This document shows positions 36,096 to 45,569 of a stretch of DNA of 64,000 bases, in pieces. Positions within the stretch are counted from its first letter, which is position 1; every line of letters begins with the position of its first letter. The translations under genes and the position numbers were made by a program. A model generated the notes under the pieces. It did no database searches and was not told the origin of the DNA. It worked only from the letters and a program-made list of their open reading frames with translations. The DNA is from Flagellimonas sp. HMM57 (GTDB taxonomy: Bacteria; Bacteroidota; Bacteroidia; Flavobacteriales; Flavobacteriaceae), in contig NZ_CP090004.1 of assembly GCF_021390175.1 (NCBI RefSeq), positions 2,108,001 to 2,172,000 of the forward strand, read 5' to 3'.

Positions 36096-36965
36096 TTATT
36101 TTTCAATGTATGGTGCTAACCCCTCATCAAACATCTTTTCTGTCATAATGGTCACTACACGGTCGGTCTTATCAGGGTGACCACCTTCAAAAGGGGGCTT
36201 TGGGTCATATTCTAGGTTCAATGTAACAAATTCAGCATAGTTTCTTCCTAGAATCTTATCCATAAGTGCCAGACTCATATCTATACCAGCAGAAACGCCG
36301 GCACTCGTCCAGTATTTTCCATCATTTATGTATCGTTCTTTAACAAAAGTTGCTCCATATTCGGCCAATTTTTCATTGGCCCGGTACCAGTGGGTAGTTG
36401 CTTTTTTTCCTTTAAGGAGACCAGCGGCACCTAAAATCCATGCTCCCGTACATACGCTCACGGTATATTTACTGTTTTGGTCAATTTTACGAATCCAATC
36501 CAATAACTCTTGGTCTTTTGTTGCTTGGTATGTTTGAATAAATCCACCAGGTATTATCAGCATATCCAATTGTTCAATATCCTGGATTCCATAATCTACC
36601 TCAATTTTGACGTTATCATTACTTGTGATAGTTCCTTTTTCTCGCCCAATGAGAAGTTTTTTAGTGGGGTACATACTGTTCAACACAGATAGCGGACCCA
36701 GTGCATCCAGAGTGAAAAATCCATCGTAAACCAGAATTCCAATGGTTTCCAGAGTATCTGTTGGAGCTTCATAAATTACGGCCATGGATTCGGCATGTCC
36801 CATATTTTGCAATTCTTCATCAGAATAAGGGGTGCCATCTGGTTTTATATTACGTTCTTTTTTTTGCGTTGTTATCTCTTCTTTTACCGAAACGGTTGAT
36901 GGTAGTTTTTTTTCTTGGCATCCTAAAAGGACGATTGTCATTAGGATAAAGAATGTATTTTTCAT
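36096..36965 (-). CDS. DJ-1/PfpI family lipoprotein
   Basis: A 289-residue protein with lipoprotein signal (lipobox IVLLGC) and a DJ-1/PfpI domain (about 85-285) of the isonitrile hydratase/GlxA type: IGILVYDGFFTLDALGPLSVL, IIPGGF, the nucleophile elbow SVCTGAWIL and ATTHW. It lacks the AraC DNA-binding domain of GlxA regulators. Lipidation and export are unusual for the family. The frame extends to 37151, but that extension reads through an intergenic repeat, so the ATG at 36965 is the start. Confidence 0.85.
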   Translation of the reverse strand: MKNTFFILMTIVLLGCQEKKLPSTVSVKEEITTQKKERNIKPDGTPYSDEELQNMGHAESMAVIYEAPTDTLETIGILVYDGFFTLDALGPLSVLNSMYPTKKLLIGREKGTITSNDNVKIEVDYGIQDIEQLDMLIIPGGFIQTYQATKDQELLDWIRKIDQNSKYTVSVCTGAWILGAAGLLKGKKATTHWYRANEKLAEYGATFVKERYINDGKYWTSAGVSAGIDMSLALMDKILGRNYAEFVTLNLEYDPKPPFEGGHPDKTDRVVTIMTEKMFDEGLAPYIEK

Positions 36966-37021
36966 TTTGAATTTATTTTTGTAGTTGTTGTTATAGGAGA
37001 TGTTTAAAAAGCAATGTGTAA

Positions 37022-37085
37022 TGTCATATTGAGCCTGTCGAAATGCGTTTGAGCACAACGATCCTTCGACAGGCTCAGGGTGACA
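37022..37085. repeat. Inverted pair of flavobacterial palindromic repeat units
   Basis: A left unit at 37022-37042 and a right unit at 37063-37085 are near-perfect inverted copies (GAGCCTGTCGAA and TTCGACAGGCTC cores), separated by 20 bp. They fill much of the 157-bp space between the TonB receptor and DJ-1-type genes and could form a long hairpin. Confidence 0.8.
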
Positions 37086-37122
37086 ACAAGAAGAAATGAC
37101 TTTATAAACATCTTTTTTTAAT

Positions 37123-39519
37123 TTAAAATCGATACGTAAGTGTGCTGCCAAAAGTTAACGGTGCTGCCGTACGTACATTTCTACTCCCAAAACTGGTATC
37201 TGCGTTACCAAATGCCAGATAGGTTTTATCGGTAAGGTTTTGACCCCAGAATGCCAATGTATAGTTTTTAAATTCCAATGTAGCCCTAGCATTGAGCAAG
37301 GTATAGGAGGGTTGTTCCAAGGTGTTCTGAATATCAGTGTAGTAATTACCCAAACTCCTAACCTCACCCCTTAGCGTTCCTTTTAATCCTTTTGAAAGGC
37401 TTGCTGTGTATTGGGTACCAAGAAAAAAGGTATACTCTGGTGTATTGCCCAACGAATTGCCACTAATATCGGTTAGCACTTCCTCTTGATTTTCAGGGTC
37501 TGTTCGTCTCAGTAAAAAACCTTGATATTCCGTTTTTGTATAACCAAAACTTGCATCGAGCTGTAAACCATTAACTGGTATGTAGGATGTCTCTAGTTCT
37601 AAACCCATAGACCTTGCATCACCAACATTTTCCCGGGCAAAGGTCGAAGGTGCTATTAAGTTGAAGAATTGAATATCTGTCCAATCGATGTAAAAAGCAG
37701 CTGCGCCCAATCTGAATCTATTATCAGGTGAACTAACTTTATAGCCCAGTTCGAAATTATTGGAGTACTCCGGGTCAAACGTCTGGTCTATACCTTCTGG
37801 CAATCGCTGTGCATTTATACCACCTGCCCTAAATCCGCGGGTATAACTGGCGTAGATGTTGGAATTTTCGTTAGGCGTAAATGAAATTGCAGCTTTTGGT
37901 GATATTGCTGAATAATCTCCTTTTTCGGTAATTTCTGGATTAGGTTCGATAAAATCTCCATTTAGAAAAATGATATTACTGTTAAATGTAGCTTCACGTT
38001 CTTCATAATCGTATCGTAGTCCTCCCGTAAATTCAAGTTGTTCATTTAGTTTAACACTAAATTCCCCAAAAACCGCCAAACCTCTGTTGAAGCCTTCATT
38101 TTTGGAAATAAGGTTAGTTCCTCTCGGAAGTTGAAAAAAATCAGCTTCTGTATCGGTAAGCTCATTCGCTATATTGGTCGAAGGCTCAAATGCATTTTGT
38201 GTAAAACCAAAAAGCCCTCCTGTGTATTGCCAATTGGAATCGGTTTCAATAGAATTGATTCTAAACTCTTGACTCCATACTTCCTGTGGTGGAAGTTTTT
38301 CTCCAATTTCGCCATCTACAAATGAATGAAAAAACCCCGGAAAGTCAATGTCCTCAAAGGCCAAAACAATGTTTTGGTATGTGGTAATTGAACTTAGTGT
38401 ATGATTTCTACCAAAGTATTTAGCGACCAAGGCTGTGTTTACAATGTTTCGGTTATGACTTCCCAATCGGCTCAAATAAATCTTATCGGGATTTTCAAAA
38501 GCAATTTCTTCATTGGGTTGGGAAACAAAAAATCCTGAAGCATTGGACCAATCTTTTTGGGATTTAACGTTCAAAGAAAATGTAAGCCTCTTTGAAGCCA
38601 GCCATTTTAAACTAAGATTTCCATATAGGTTGCGATAATCGCCCACTGTTTCCCCATCTAAAGACGGATTGGGAACAGAAGCCAAGGAAGCATCGTTTTC
38701 CCAATACCCATTTCTATCCTGAAACAAGCCAGTAAATCCAAAAAATAATTTGTTTGCTATCAAAGGTGTTCTTAACCCAAAAGAATGTCGTTGTAAGTTG
38801 AGGTTGCCAAAACCAATTTCTCCAAAGCCTTCAGTCTTATTTCCAGGCTGTTTTGTAACGATATTAATGACACCGCCCATAGCATTTCTTCCAAATAGAG
38901 TTCCTTGAGGTCCTCTCAGCACCTCAATACGTTCAATATCTGTCAATGCAAAACCGTTGGCAAGAATATCCAGTTGGTTTACATCATCGATATAGGTTGC
39001 TACTGCTGGGTTTTCACTAAAAACCTGTATTCCCCTAATGGACTGGATAGCTTGGAAAGGCACACCAGCTTCTTGATACAGATAATTGGGTACTATAGCG
39101 GTAAGGCCACCTAAATCGCGAGTCTGTGTGTCCTCGATGGCCTTACTATTCAAGAAACTTACCGAAATAGGGGAAGAAACCAACGTTTCTTCCCGTTTTC
39201 GAGCAGATACGACCACATCCCCTAAAACCGTGGTTGCTTCCAATAACATAATATTGATTTCTGACTCTTCTTCAATTACTAAATACTGCGTAGCATACCC
39301 TATAGCAGATACAATTAAGGTATTTGAGGAAGCTGCAAGTTCTAGTGAGAATATACCGTCCTTATCCGTTGCAGTGCCCAAATCACTATTTAGAACTTTG
39401 ATGTTTGCCAAAGGAACGGGATTGCCCTGGGAATCTTTTACAGTTCCCTTTATTGCTGTTTGTGCAGTTCCTATCATAATTGCAAAGACAGAAAAAAGCA
39501 CTACCGATATATTTCTCAT
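37123..39519 (-). CDS. TonB-dependent outer membrane receptor
   Basis: A 798-residue receptor with signal peptide, carboxypeptidase-regulatory-like domain (about 20-105), plug (about 110-225, with VVSARKREETLVSSPISV and RGPQGTLFGRNAMGGVINIVTKQPG) and a barrel ending in LTYRF. The plug and barrel resemble receptors for siderophores or small metal complexes more than SusC. It starts 3 bp after the stop of the Met-rich barrel gene, so both are in one operon. The ligand is unknown; a metal complex is suggested only by the neighbours. Confidence 0.92.
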   Translation of the reverse strand: MRNISVVLFSVFAIMIGTAQTAIKGTVKDSQGNPVPLANIKVLNSDLGTATDKDGIFSLELAASSNTLIVSAIGYATQYLVIEEESEINIMLLEATTVLGDVVVSARKREETLVSSPISVSFLNSKAIEDTQTRDLGGLTAIVPNYLYQEAGVPFQAIQSIRGIQVFSENPAVATYIDDVNQLDILANGFALTDIERIEVLRGPQGTLFGRNAMGGVINIVTKQPGNKTEGFGEIGFGNLNLQRHSFGLRTPLIANKLFFGFTGLFQDRNGYWENDASLASVPNPSLDGETVGDYRNLYGNLSLKWLASKRLTFSLNVKSQKDWSNASGFFVSQPNEEIAFENPDKIYLSRLGSHNRNIVNTALVAKYFGRNHTLSSITTYQNIVLAFEDIDFPGFFHSFVDGEIGEKLPPQEVWSQEFRINSIETDSNWQYTGGLFGFTQNAFEPSTNIANELTDTEADFFQLPRGTNLISKNEGFNRGLAVFGEFSVKLNEQLEFTGGLRYDYEEREATFNSNIIFLNGDFIEPNPEITEKGDYSAISPKAAISFTPNENSNIYASYTRGFRAGGINAQRLPEGIDQTFDPEYSNNFELGYKVSSPDNRFRLGAAAFYIDWTDIQFFNLIAPSTFARENVGDARSMGLELETSYIPVNGLQLDASFGYTKTEYQGFLLRRTDPENQEEVLTDISGNSLGNTPEYTFFLGTQYTASLSKGLKGTLRGEVRSLGNYYTDIQNTLEQPSYTLLNARATLEFKNYTLAFWGQNLTDKTYLAFGNADTSFGSRNVRTAAPLTFGSTLTYRF

Positions 39520-39522
39520 ATA

Positions 39523-40542
39523 CTAAAACGCGTATTGGGTTCCAAAAGTGATGGTCTCTTTGGTCCTTAACTGGATTCCGTTCAAATCTTGATATATCGG
39601 ATATCCAAACTCAACACCGAATCTTAGATTTTTAAGTTTGCCAGTTGGTACATAGGTGTTGACGCCGATTCCAGAATTGATGAAAGCCCCACCAGAATTT
39701 TCGGTATCAGCAGTAATGACCATCACCGGGTTTAGATTTGGGTCTGCGCCTTCGATTTTGCCAACAATAAGCCCTTCCAATCGTACCGAGATACTTACCC
39801 AATCACTTGCTTTTACGGCAAACCAATTATTTAGGCTATAGCGGTTTCCGTAACGATATTCCCTATCGTTCTCCCCAAAACGAAAAATTCCCCGTACTTG
39901 AGAACCCCACGAAAGGGATTCGTTTTGACCTAAATAGGTAAGTGCCAAATTGGGGTCAATTGTTCCGCTCCCTATTTGCATAGGATATGGTAATTCAACC
40001 TCATTTGGGGTCGATGCTGGTGTGACATCGCTTTCCGTGATACTTCCCGTCGGAATTGAAAATCCTATTTGACCGTGAAGTGTTTGCTTATTTTTATTGA
40101 AGAACTTGTATAAAACAGAGAGTTGTATGTCCCCAAAACCGCTTGCTTCGGTGGTGAACGTTCCGCCCATTTGGGTAATATGATCCATTTCCATGGACAG
40201 GTAATTGAACATGGCCATTATAGTAATCTTCTCGCTTGGTGCATACATAGCGCCCAACATGTGCATATTCATTGGCATTTTTGTTGGAGTGACCATGTAA
40301 TTGGCCAAAGCATCATCAAAAGAGGCATTGTTGCTTCCCTGTTTTAGCTCATCCATGTTCATGTACATGTAACGATAGGAAAACATCCATTCGCCTTTAC
40401 CATGCATATGGTCGCCCATTACTGAGATAGGGGCATGCCCATCAGGCCTTCCTGCTGACCATTTTTTAGATTCATCAGTTGTTTCTTGTGCATAAAATGC
40501 AACGGTGGCCATGAATAAAATGGCCGATATAAATTTTTTCAT
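39523..40542 (-). CDS. Met-rich outer membrane beta-barrel protein, possibly metal related
   Basis: The 339-residue protein has a signal peptide (about 1-19) and an outer-membrane-barrel-like body of alternating strands ending in TFGTQYAF. Residues about 20-128 contain 17 methionines and several His in clusters such as MGDHMHGKGEWMF, MYMNMDE and MPMNMHMLGAM, a composition typical of copper-handling envelope proteins. It is related to transporter proteins of the phenol/MetA-pathway type. Copper is an inference from composition. Confidence 0.75.
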   Translation of the reverse strand: MKKFISAILFMATVAFYAQETTDESKKWSAGRPDGHAPISVMGDHMHGKGEWMFSYRYMYMNMDELKQGSNNASFDDALANYMVTPTKMPMNMHMLGAMYAPSEKITIMAMFNYLSMEMDHITQMGGTFTTEASGFGDIQLSVLYKFFNKNKQTLHGQIGFSIPTGSITESDVTPASTPNEVELPYPMQIGSGTIDPNLALTYLGQNESLSWGSQVRGIFRFGENDREYRYGNRYSLNNWFAVKASDWVSISVRLEGLIVGKIEGADPNLNPVMVITADTENSGGAFINSGIGVNTYVPTGKLKNLRFGVEFGYPIYQDLNGIQLRTKETITFGTQYAF

Positions 40543-40622
40543 CGGTTTATAAAATTGAAGTGTAGGTGATTGTTTTACAACTCATGTTGTATCACCTTAA
40601 AAAATGTTTGTAAAAGCGTACT

Positions 40623-40997
40623 TTAGGAAAGCGTGCTAGGCGGATGAAAATTAAAGGTGCAGTATAGGTAGGTATAGGAATTCTGATAATCAAAGTGATT
40701 TTGATTTGGAATTATAGGTGCCTTATTGGAATTAAAGAACAACAAATCAACAAAACCTATTGGGTATTCTTCTAAAGCAATTTTTGGAAGGCCTTGTTTT
40801 TTTTCATCGTTTTGCTCAGAAAGTCGTTGCATTAAATAGCACTTTCCATTACATTGAAGCTCTACTTTGTCTTTGTTTACGCAAAGAAATTCAGCAATAT
40901 AATCTTCATAGATAATGTACTCCAACATTGGACCAACGGGACGGACCATTGCTACAAGATAGAGGAGTACAAACCAATAAATGATCGCTTGTTTCAC
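40623..40997 (-). CDS. Small membrane protein with CNGKC motif
   Basis: A 124-residue protein with one N-terminal hydrophobic helix (about 5-25), then ADYIAEFLC-type segment and CNGKCYLMQRL. I recall related proteins beside metal-handling genes in Bacteroidota. The paired Cys in CNGKC could bind a metal or form a disulfide. It lies 80 bp upstream of the Met-rich barrel gene and probably begins the locus. No function is established. Confidence 0.7.
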   Translation of the reverse strand: MKQAIIYWFVLLYLVAMVRPVGPMLEYIIYEDYIAEFLCVNKDKVELQCNGKCYLMQRLSEQNDEKKQGLPKIALEEYPIGFVDLLFFNSNKAPIIPNQNHFDYQNSYTYLYCTFNFHPPSTLS

Positions 40998-41048
40998 TTT
41001 TGCTGTTCAGGCAGTGCTAAATTAAAGGATAAAAGATAAAAAAGTCTT

Positions 41049-41076
41049 AAATAAGCTGCACTTTTGCAGCTTATTT
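41049..41076. promoter_or_regulatory. 12-bp perfect stem-loop between divergent genes
   Basis: Arms 41049-41060 and 41065-41076 are perfectly complementary around a CTTT loop. The palindrome includes CACTTTTG, one base off the -7 consensus, facing the EamA gene. Because both flanking genes diverge, this is unlikely to be a terminator; an operator or 5'-leader hairpin fits better. Confidence 0.4.
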
Positions 41077-41083
41077 TTAAACT

Positions 41084-41989
41084 GTGGGAGAACAAAATCG
41101 TAAGTGGGTTTATCTTATCGTACTTTCCATAATTTGGGGTACGTCGTATATATTGATAAAGAAAGGATTGGAAGGGTTTAACCCAATTCAATTGGGAGCA
41201 ATTCGTATAGTTATGGCCGCTCTTTTTCTTTTCATAATAGGATTTAAATCCATAAAGACCATTTCTAGAAAAGAATGGCCATGGGTTGGGGTTTCGGGTA
41301 TTATAGGGAGTTTTGTGCCTATGTTTTTATTTGCTTTTGCAGAAACGGAAATTGACAGCGGTATTGCCTCTATCTTAAACTCGTTAGTTCCACTTTTTAC
41401 ACTGTTCATAGGACTGTTTATTTTTGGTGTAAAATTTACCCAAAATCAATTTATAGGAGTTGCCGTAGGTTTGATAGGAGCGGCACTTCTCATTTTTTTT
41501 GGCACCGAAATAAACCCTGACCAAAACTATTGGTATGCAGGATTGGTCGTTGTAGCCACTATTTGTTATGCGTGCAATGCAAACATCATTAAAAGTAAAT
41601 TGCAGGATGTATCGCCTATGGGAATTGCAGTAGGTAACTTTTTGGTCATTTTTATTCCCGGACTTTGTATTCTGATCTTTTCAGGTTTTTTAAAGAAAGA
41701 GGTGGTTTCTGGCCCTTATTTTCTAAGTTCTCTGGGGTATATTATTTTGCTATGTATTTTGGGCACTTGTGTTGCAAAGGTCATGTTCAATAAGCTGGTT
41801 AAAATTTCTTCTGCGGTCTTTTCCGTGTCCGTTACTTATTTGATTCCGATAGTAGGTGTCTTTTGGGGTATCGTCGATGGAGAAAAATTTGCGTTTAGGC
41901 AATTGCTTGCAGCTGTGGTAATTTTGATAGGGGTTTATATCGTAAACAAAAAAAAGACGCCACAAAGGACGTCTTCTCTTAAAAATTAA
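41084..41989 (+). CDS. EamA family (drug/metabolite superfamily) transporter
   Basis: The 301-residue protein has ten predicted membrane helices in two EamA repeats. It starts WVYLIVLSIIWGTSYILIKKGLEGF, and the second repeat begins near YWYAGLVVVATICYA. The direction and substrate are unknown. The start is GTG at 41084, with no ATG before the first helix. The last codons include a terminator stem for the convergent peptidase genes. Confidence 0.88.
   Translation: MGEQNRKWVYLIVLSIIWGTSYILIKKGLEGFNPIQLGAIRIVMAALFLFIIGFKSIKTISRKEWPWVGVSGIIGSFVPMFLFAFAETEIDSGIASILNSLVPLFTLFIGLFIFGVKFTQNQFIGVAVGLIGAALLIFFGTEINPDQNYWYAGLVVVATICYACNANIIKSKLQDVSPMGIAVGNFLVIFIPGLCILIFSGFLKKEVVSGPYFLSSLGYIILLCILGTCVAKVMFNKLVKISSAVFSVSVTYLIPIVGVFWGIVDGEKFAFRQLLAAVVILIGVYIVNKKKTPQRTSSLKN
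41948..41975 (-). terminator. Terminator for the M16 peptidase pair, inside the EamA 3' end
   Basis: On the minus strand a stem of about 8 bp (AAGACG...CGTCTT with an inner CC/GG pair) is followed by eight T. It lies within the last codons of the convergent EamA gene. Confidence 0.65.
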
Positions 41990-41997
41990 GTGTAATC

Positions 41998-44070
41998 TTA
42001 TTCAAAATCCGAAGCGGAAACCCCCTCGTTTACTTTGATTTCCTTTACAATAAACTCAAAATTTTGAGGCCCCATGGTCTGGGATAGCTTGAATGGAAAT
42101 TTAATGCCAGATACTTCTTTGTAGTCACTATATTCTAGCGTATTCATCATTTGCTGTCCTTGTACCTCTTCTGTATTCACTTCCTGAAGTTTTAAGCCAG
42201 TTTCCATATCATAAAAAGAAGATTTTTTATCCGTTATCTTAAGCTTGTACGCTTTTTTCCCACTTACCGGCTCCACACCTTCCAAAGTTATGTTTCCAGC
42301 AGACAAATAATTAAGCTCTGGAAAGGCAGCGGATTCTTCTTTAATTCTGGTAACTTCTTCGGGAGAAAGGTCTTTTCTCTGACCTTGGGCTACCATATAG
42401 CCTTTGTCTCCATCGAGAACTTGTTTTTGCATGGAATTGCCCATCACTTTTACGTCTTGCATAAACTGGTCCTTGGTGGTTTTCTTCATTTCAAGTTCCA
42501 ACTTCATTCCTTGCATTTCTGCTTCTGCGAGCATTGCGTATGAGCTAACACCTTCCAATTTCTCTTTTCCACCTATGGCCGCTATATATTTTTCTAAGAT
42601 AGCTTCTACGGTGATCCCTTCTGGAACATCAGCTTCATAATCTGGTTTCTCCGTTTTGGTCGCATATACATCATAAAATAGAGTGGGAACGGCTTTGCCT
42701 TTGAATTCTACCTTTTCAAGATTTTCCAAAACTTCGCTTCCTTTTCCGGTAACTACTATTCTTGTGTTATCTGTAGAAAGATGTTTTTGTGCCGCTTTTT
42801 GCACATCGGCAATGGTGACTGCTTCAATCCTTTCTAAATATGTTTTGTAGAAATCTTTTGGTAAATCCTCAGTTTCTATATTTAATGCATAATTGGCAAT
42901 AGTTTCTGGTTTTTCTAAAGCCATGACGAAACTTCCTGCGTATTTTGCTTTGGCATTTGCAAGTTCTTCATTGGTAACGGGCTCATTTACTATTTTGTCT
43001 ATTTCTTCTAAAATTTGGACTACTGAGCTATCTGTTACGGCATTCCGTACTTGTGCAAATGCGGAGAATCGCATTACGCTGTATTTGTTGTCCCTTATGG
43101 ACGAATACGAACCATATGTATAGCCTTTGTCTTCCCTAAGATTTTTGAACAACCTTGCTTGCGAACCTCCTCCAAGGATTCTATTGGCCAAAAGGGCATC
43201 AAGATAATCCTCATCCTTCATTTTTAGATTCGTAATGTTTTGAACGGATACTTCGGATTGTACCGCATTGGGCATATCCACAAAATTTATCTGGGTATAT
43301 TGCGCATCGGTAGGTTTTGTGTAACTAAAGGATGGTGGGGTAGCTTTGGACCATGGCGTAAAATAGGTAGTTACTAGCTCCTTTACCTTATCAAGTTCCA
43401 CATCCCCTAAAACGACCAAATAGGCATTTGCAGGCACAAAATTATTACGGTAGTACTGTTCTACATCTTGTAATGATACATTGTTTACGGTTTCCTCTGT
43501 GGTCATTTCGCCATAAGGATGATTTTTGCCATAGGCCAAGGCTAATTGTACTCTATTCGCAATTGCAGAAACGTCTTTTTCTTCAGATTTTATTCCTGTG
43601 ATAAGCTTATCTTTCTCTTTATCAAACTCCTCTTGTGTAAAGTTTGGGTTCAAGGCGGCATCGGCCATAAGCTCCAAAATTCTTGGGAAATATTTAGAAA
43701 GACAGCTTGCAAAGGCACTTTGGTCGCCAATGTTAATGTTTGCTCCCAAGAAATCCACTTCTTCATAAAAATCGTCTTTAGGAATGGATTTTGACCCTTT
43801 ACCTAGCAAGCTAGCGGTCAAGTCCGAAACCCCGGCTTTGTCACCCTGTAGAATAGGGGGGTTGTCCAAAGTCAGTTGTATGGAAACCCGTGGGAGTTTA
43901 TGATTCTCTACGACCATGACCTTAAGACCGTTGTTAAGATCAAAACGAACAGGTTCTTTTAAGTTGATTTTTGGTGCAGGACCCGGTTTTGGTTGTTTGG
44001 ACCTATCTATTTGTGCGTACGATACTGTCATGAAAAAGGACAGTAAAGAAAAAATGATATACTTTTTCAT
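41998..44070 (-). CDS. M16 family non-catalytic subunit fused to a C-terminal beta-rich domain
   Basis: A 690-residue exported protein. Residues about 25-460 are two M16 peptidase-like domains. Where the active subunit has HxxEH, this one has GVSDLTASLLG, so the zinc site is missing, as in the partner chain of heterodimeric M16 enzymes. Residues about 475-690 (VEAILEKYIAAIGGKEKL and the strands after) look like a lipoprotein-carrier (LolA-like) beta domain. It starts one base after the catalytic subunit gene, so the two chains are made together. Confidence 0.87.
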   Translation of the reverse strand: MKKYIIFSLLSFFMTVSYAQIDRSKQPKPGPAPKINLKEPVRFDLNNGLKVMVVENHKLPRVSIQLTLDNPPILQGDKAGVSDLTASLLGKGSKSIPKDDFYEEVDFLGANINIGDQSAFASCLSKYFPRILELMADAALNPNFTQEEFDKEKDKLITGIKSEEKDVSAIANRVQLALAYGKNHPYGEMTTEETVNNVSLQDVEQYYRNNFVPANAYLVVLGDVELDKVKELVTTYFTPWSKATPPSFSYTKPTDAQYTQINFVDMPNAVQSEVSVQNITNLKMKDEDYLDALLANRILGGGSQARLFKNLREDKGYTYGSYSSIRDNKYSVMRFSAFAQVRNAVTDSSVVQILEEIDKIVNEPVTNEELANAKAKYAGSFVMALEKPETIANYALNIETEDLPKDFYKTYLERIEAVTIADVQKAAQKHLSTDNTRIVVTGKGSEVLENLEKVEFKGKAVPTLFYDVYATKTEKPDYEADVPEGITVEAILEKYIAAIGGKEKLEGVSSYAMLAEAEMQGMKLELEMKKTTKDQFMQDVKVMGNSMQKQVLDGDKGYMVAQGQRKDLSPEEVTRIKEESAAFPELNYLSAGNITLEGVEPVSGKKAYKLKITDKKSSFYDMETGLKLQEVNTEEVQGQQMMNTLEYSDYKEVSGIKFPFKLSQTMGPQNFEFIVKEIKVNEGVSASDFE

Positions 44071-44071
44071 C

Positions 44072-45394
44072 TTAATTAGCTTCTTTTTGTTCTGGCAAAT
44101 ATTCTAACTCCACCCTTTGGTTTACCTTTAAGTACTTTTTGGCAACTTCCATAATTTCCTCTCTTGTAATGGAGCGGTAAATATCTATTTCTGTATTGAT
44201 GAGATTAGTATCGTCTCTTAACATGTAGTTTTCTGCTAGAGAATTGGCAATGCCTTCAATACTGCTATTGGCATTTACGAACCTATTTTCAAATTTATTC
44301 TGAAGTTTTTGATAGTCTCTTTCTGAAATCAACTCCATTTGTACTTTCAAAATTTCTTCATCTATTTCGTTTTTAAGATCTTGGATTGAATTCTCTCCTA
44401 CAGGCAGTGCACCTACTACATAAGAACTATAATCCTCAGCAGTGATTGGCACGGAAAATATCTGAAGTGCCATTTTCTTCTCATCAACCAATTTTTTATA
44501 GAGCTTGGAACTTTCTCCATCACTTAAATACGTTGATATCATGTCAATGACATAAGCATCCCTTTCGGCTTGCCCTGGAGTCCTGTATGCGAGCAAAATA
44601 GCTGGAATCTGAATATTTGGGTCGTAATATTTAGCCTGTTTAGTTGTGGTTATAGGATCTTCAACAATAGTATTTCTCTTTATTTCCGCTCCCTTGGGAA
44701 TTGGACCAAAATAATCGGAAATCATTTTTTTGGTCTTTTCCTTTTCAATATCCCCAGCTACCACTAGCACTGCATTGTTTGGAACATAGTAGATTTTATT
44801 GAAGTTTTTAAAATCGTCTAACGTTGCACTTGCTATGTGTTCCAAGGAACCGATTACGCCCCACCTGTAAGGATGTTTGGTATATAAATTTTTGAGGAGC
44901 ACTTCAAAAAAGGCGCCGTAGGGAGAGTTATCGACCCTAAGTCTTCGTTCTTCTTGCACTACTTCCTTTTGCGTATCCACCCCAATTTGTTCTATAACGG
45001 GATGAAGTAGTCTTTCGGATTCTAACCAAAGTCCTGTTTCTAGGCTATTGGATGGAAAAGTTTCATAATAGTAGGTACGGTCAAGAAAGGTGTTTGCATT
45101 TCCGCTACCGCCGTTTGATGAAACTATTTTGTCCCATTCCCCACGCTTAATATTCTTGGTCCCTTCGAAAAGAAGGTGCTCAAAAAAATGGGCAAATCCT
45201 GTTTTCTGAGGATCTTCATCTTTGGATCCTACATGGTACATTACTGCTGTGGTTACTACGGGAGCAGAATTATCTTGATGTAGAATAACATGTAAGCCGT
45301 TGTCAAGTTTGTACTCTTCAAAGCTGACTTCTTGCGCTACAAGAAAATTACCCACAACAAGCACAAAAAGTGTTGATAGTAAATGTCTTTTCAT
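44072..45394 (-). CDS. M16 family zinc peptidase, catalytic subunit
   Basis: A 440-residue exported protein (signal peptide about 1-20) with the inverted zinc motif HFFEH at residues 69-73 and a downstream Glu in VVQEERR that would complete the site. The pitrilysin/processing-peptidase family degrades peptides inside a closed chamber; here it probably acts in the periplasm with the following non-catalytic subunit. Confidence 0.93.
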   Translation of the reverse strand: MKRHLLSTLFVLVVGNFLVAQEVSFEEYKLDNGLHVILHQDNSAPVVTTAVMYHVGSKDEDPQKTGFAHFFEHLLFEGTKNIKRGEWDKIVSSNGGSGNANTFLDRTYYYETFPSNSLETGLWLESERLLHPVIEQIGVDTQKEVVQEERRLRVDNSPYGAFFEVLLKNLYTKHPYRWGVIGSLEHIASATLDDFKNFNKIYYVPNNAVLVVAGDIEKEKTKKMISDYFGPIPKGAEIKRNTIVEDPITTTKQAKYYDPNIQIPAILLAYRTPGQAERDAYVIDMISTYLSDGESSKLYKKLVDEKKMALQIFSVPITAEDYSSYVVGALPVGENSIQDLKNEIDEEILKVQMELISERDYQKLQNKFENRFVNANSSIEGIANSLAENYMLRDDTNLINTEIDIYRSITREEIMEVAKKYLKVNQRVELEYLPEQKEAN

Positions 45395-45569
45395 AATATG
45401 GTCTTTGTGTTTATGTATTAATAGTGTTAGTGTGAAATCTATACTGAATGTTACACTAAAATAGATTGAAATTTAAAGGATATATGGAATACCAAACAAG
45501 TCTTTAACAAGAAATTTAGTATAATTCATGAACAATCAGTAAATTATACATCCACCAAAAAATATTAAA

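Noticed and set aside
36966..37151. N-terminal extension of the DJ-1-type gene
   Set aside because: It translates an intergenic inverted repeat (giving HPEPVEGS) and overlaps the receptor 3' end. A proper lipoprotein signal begins at 36965.
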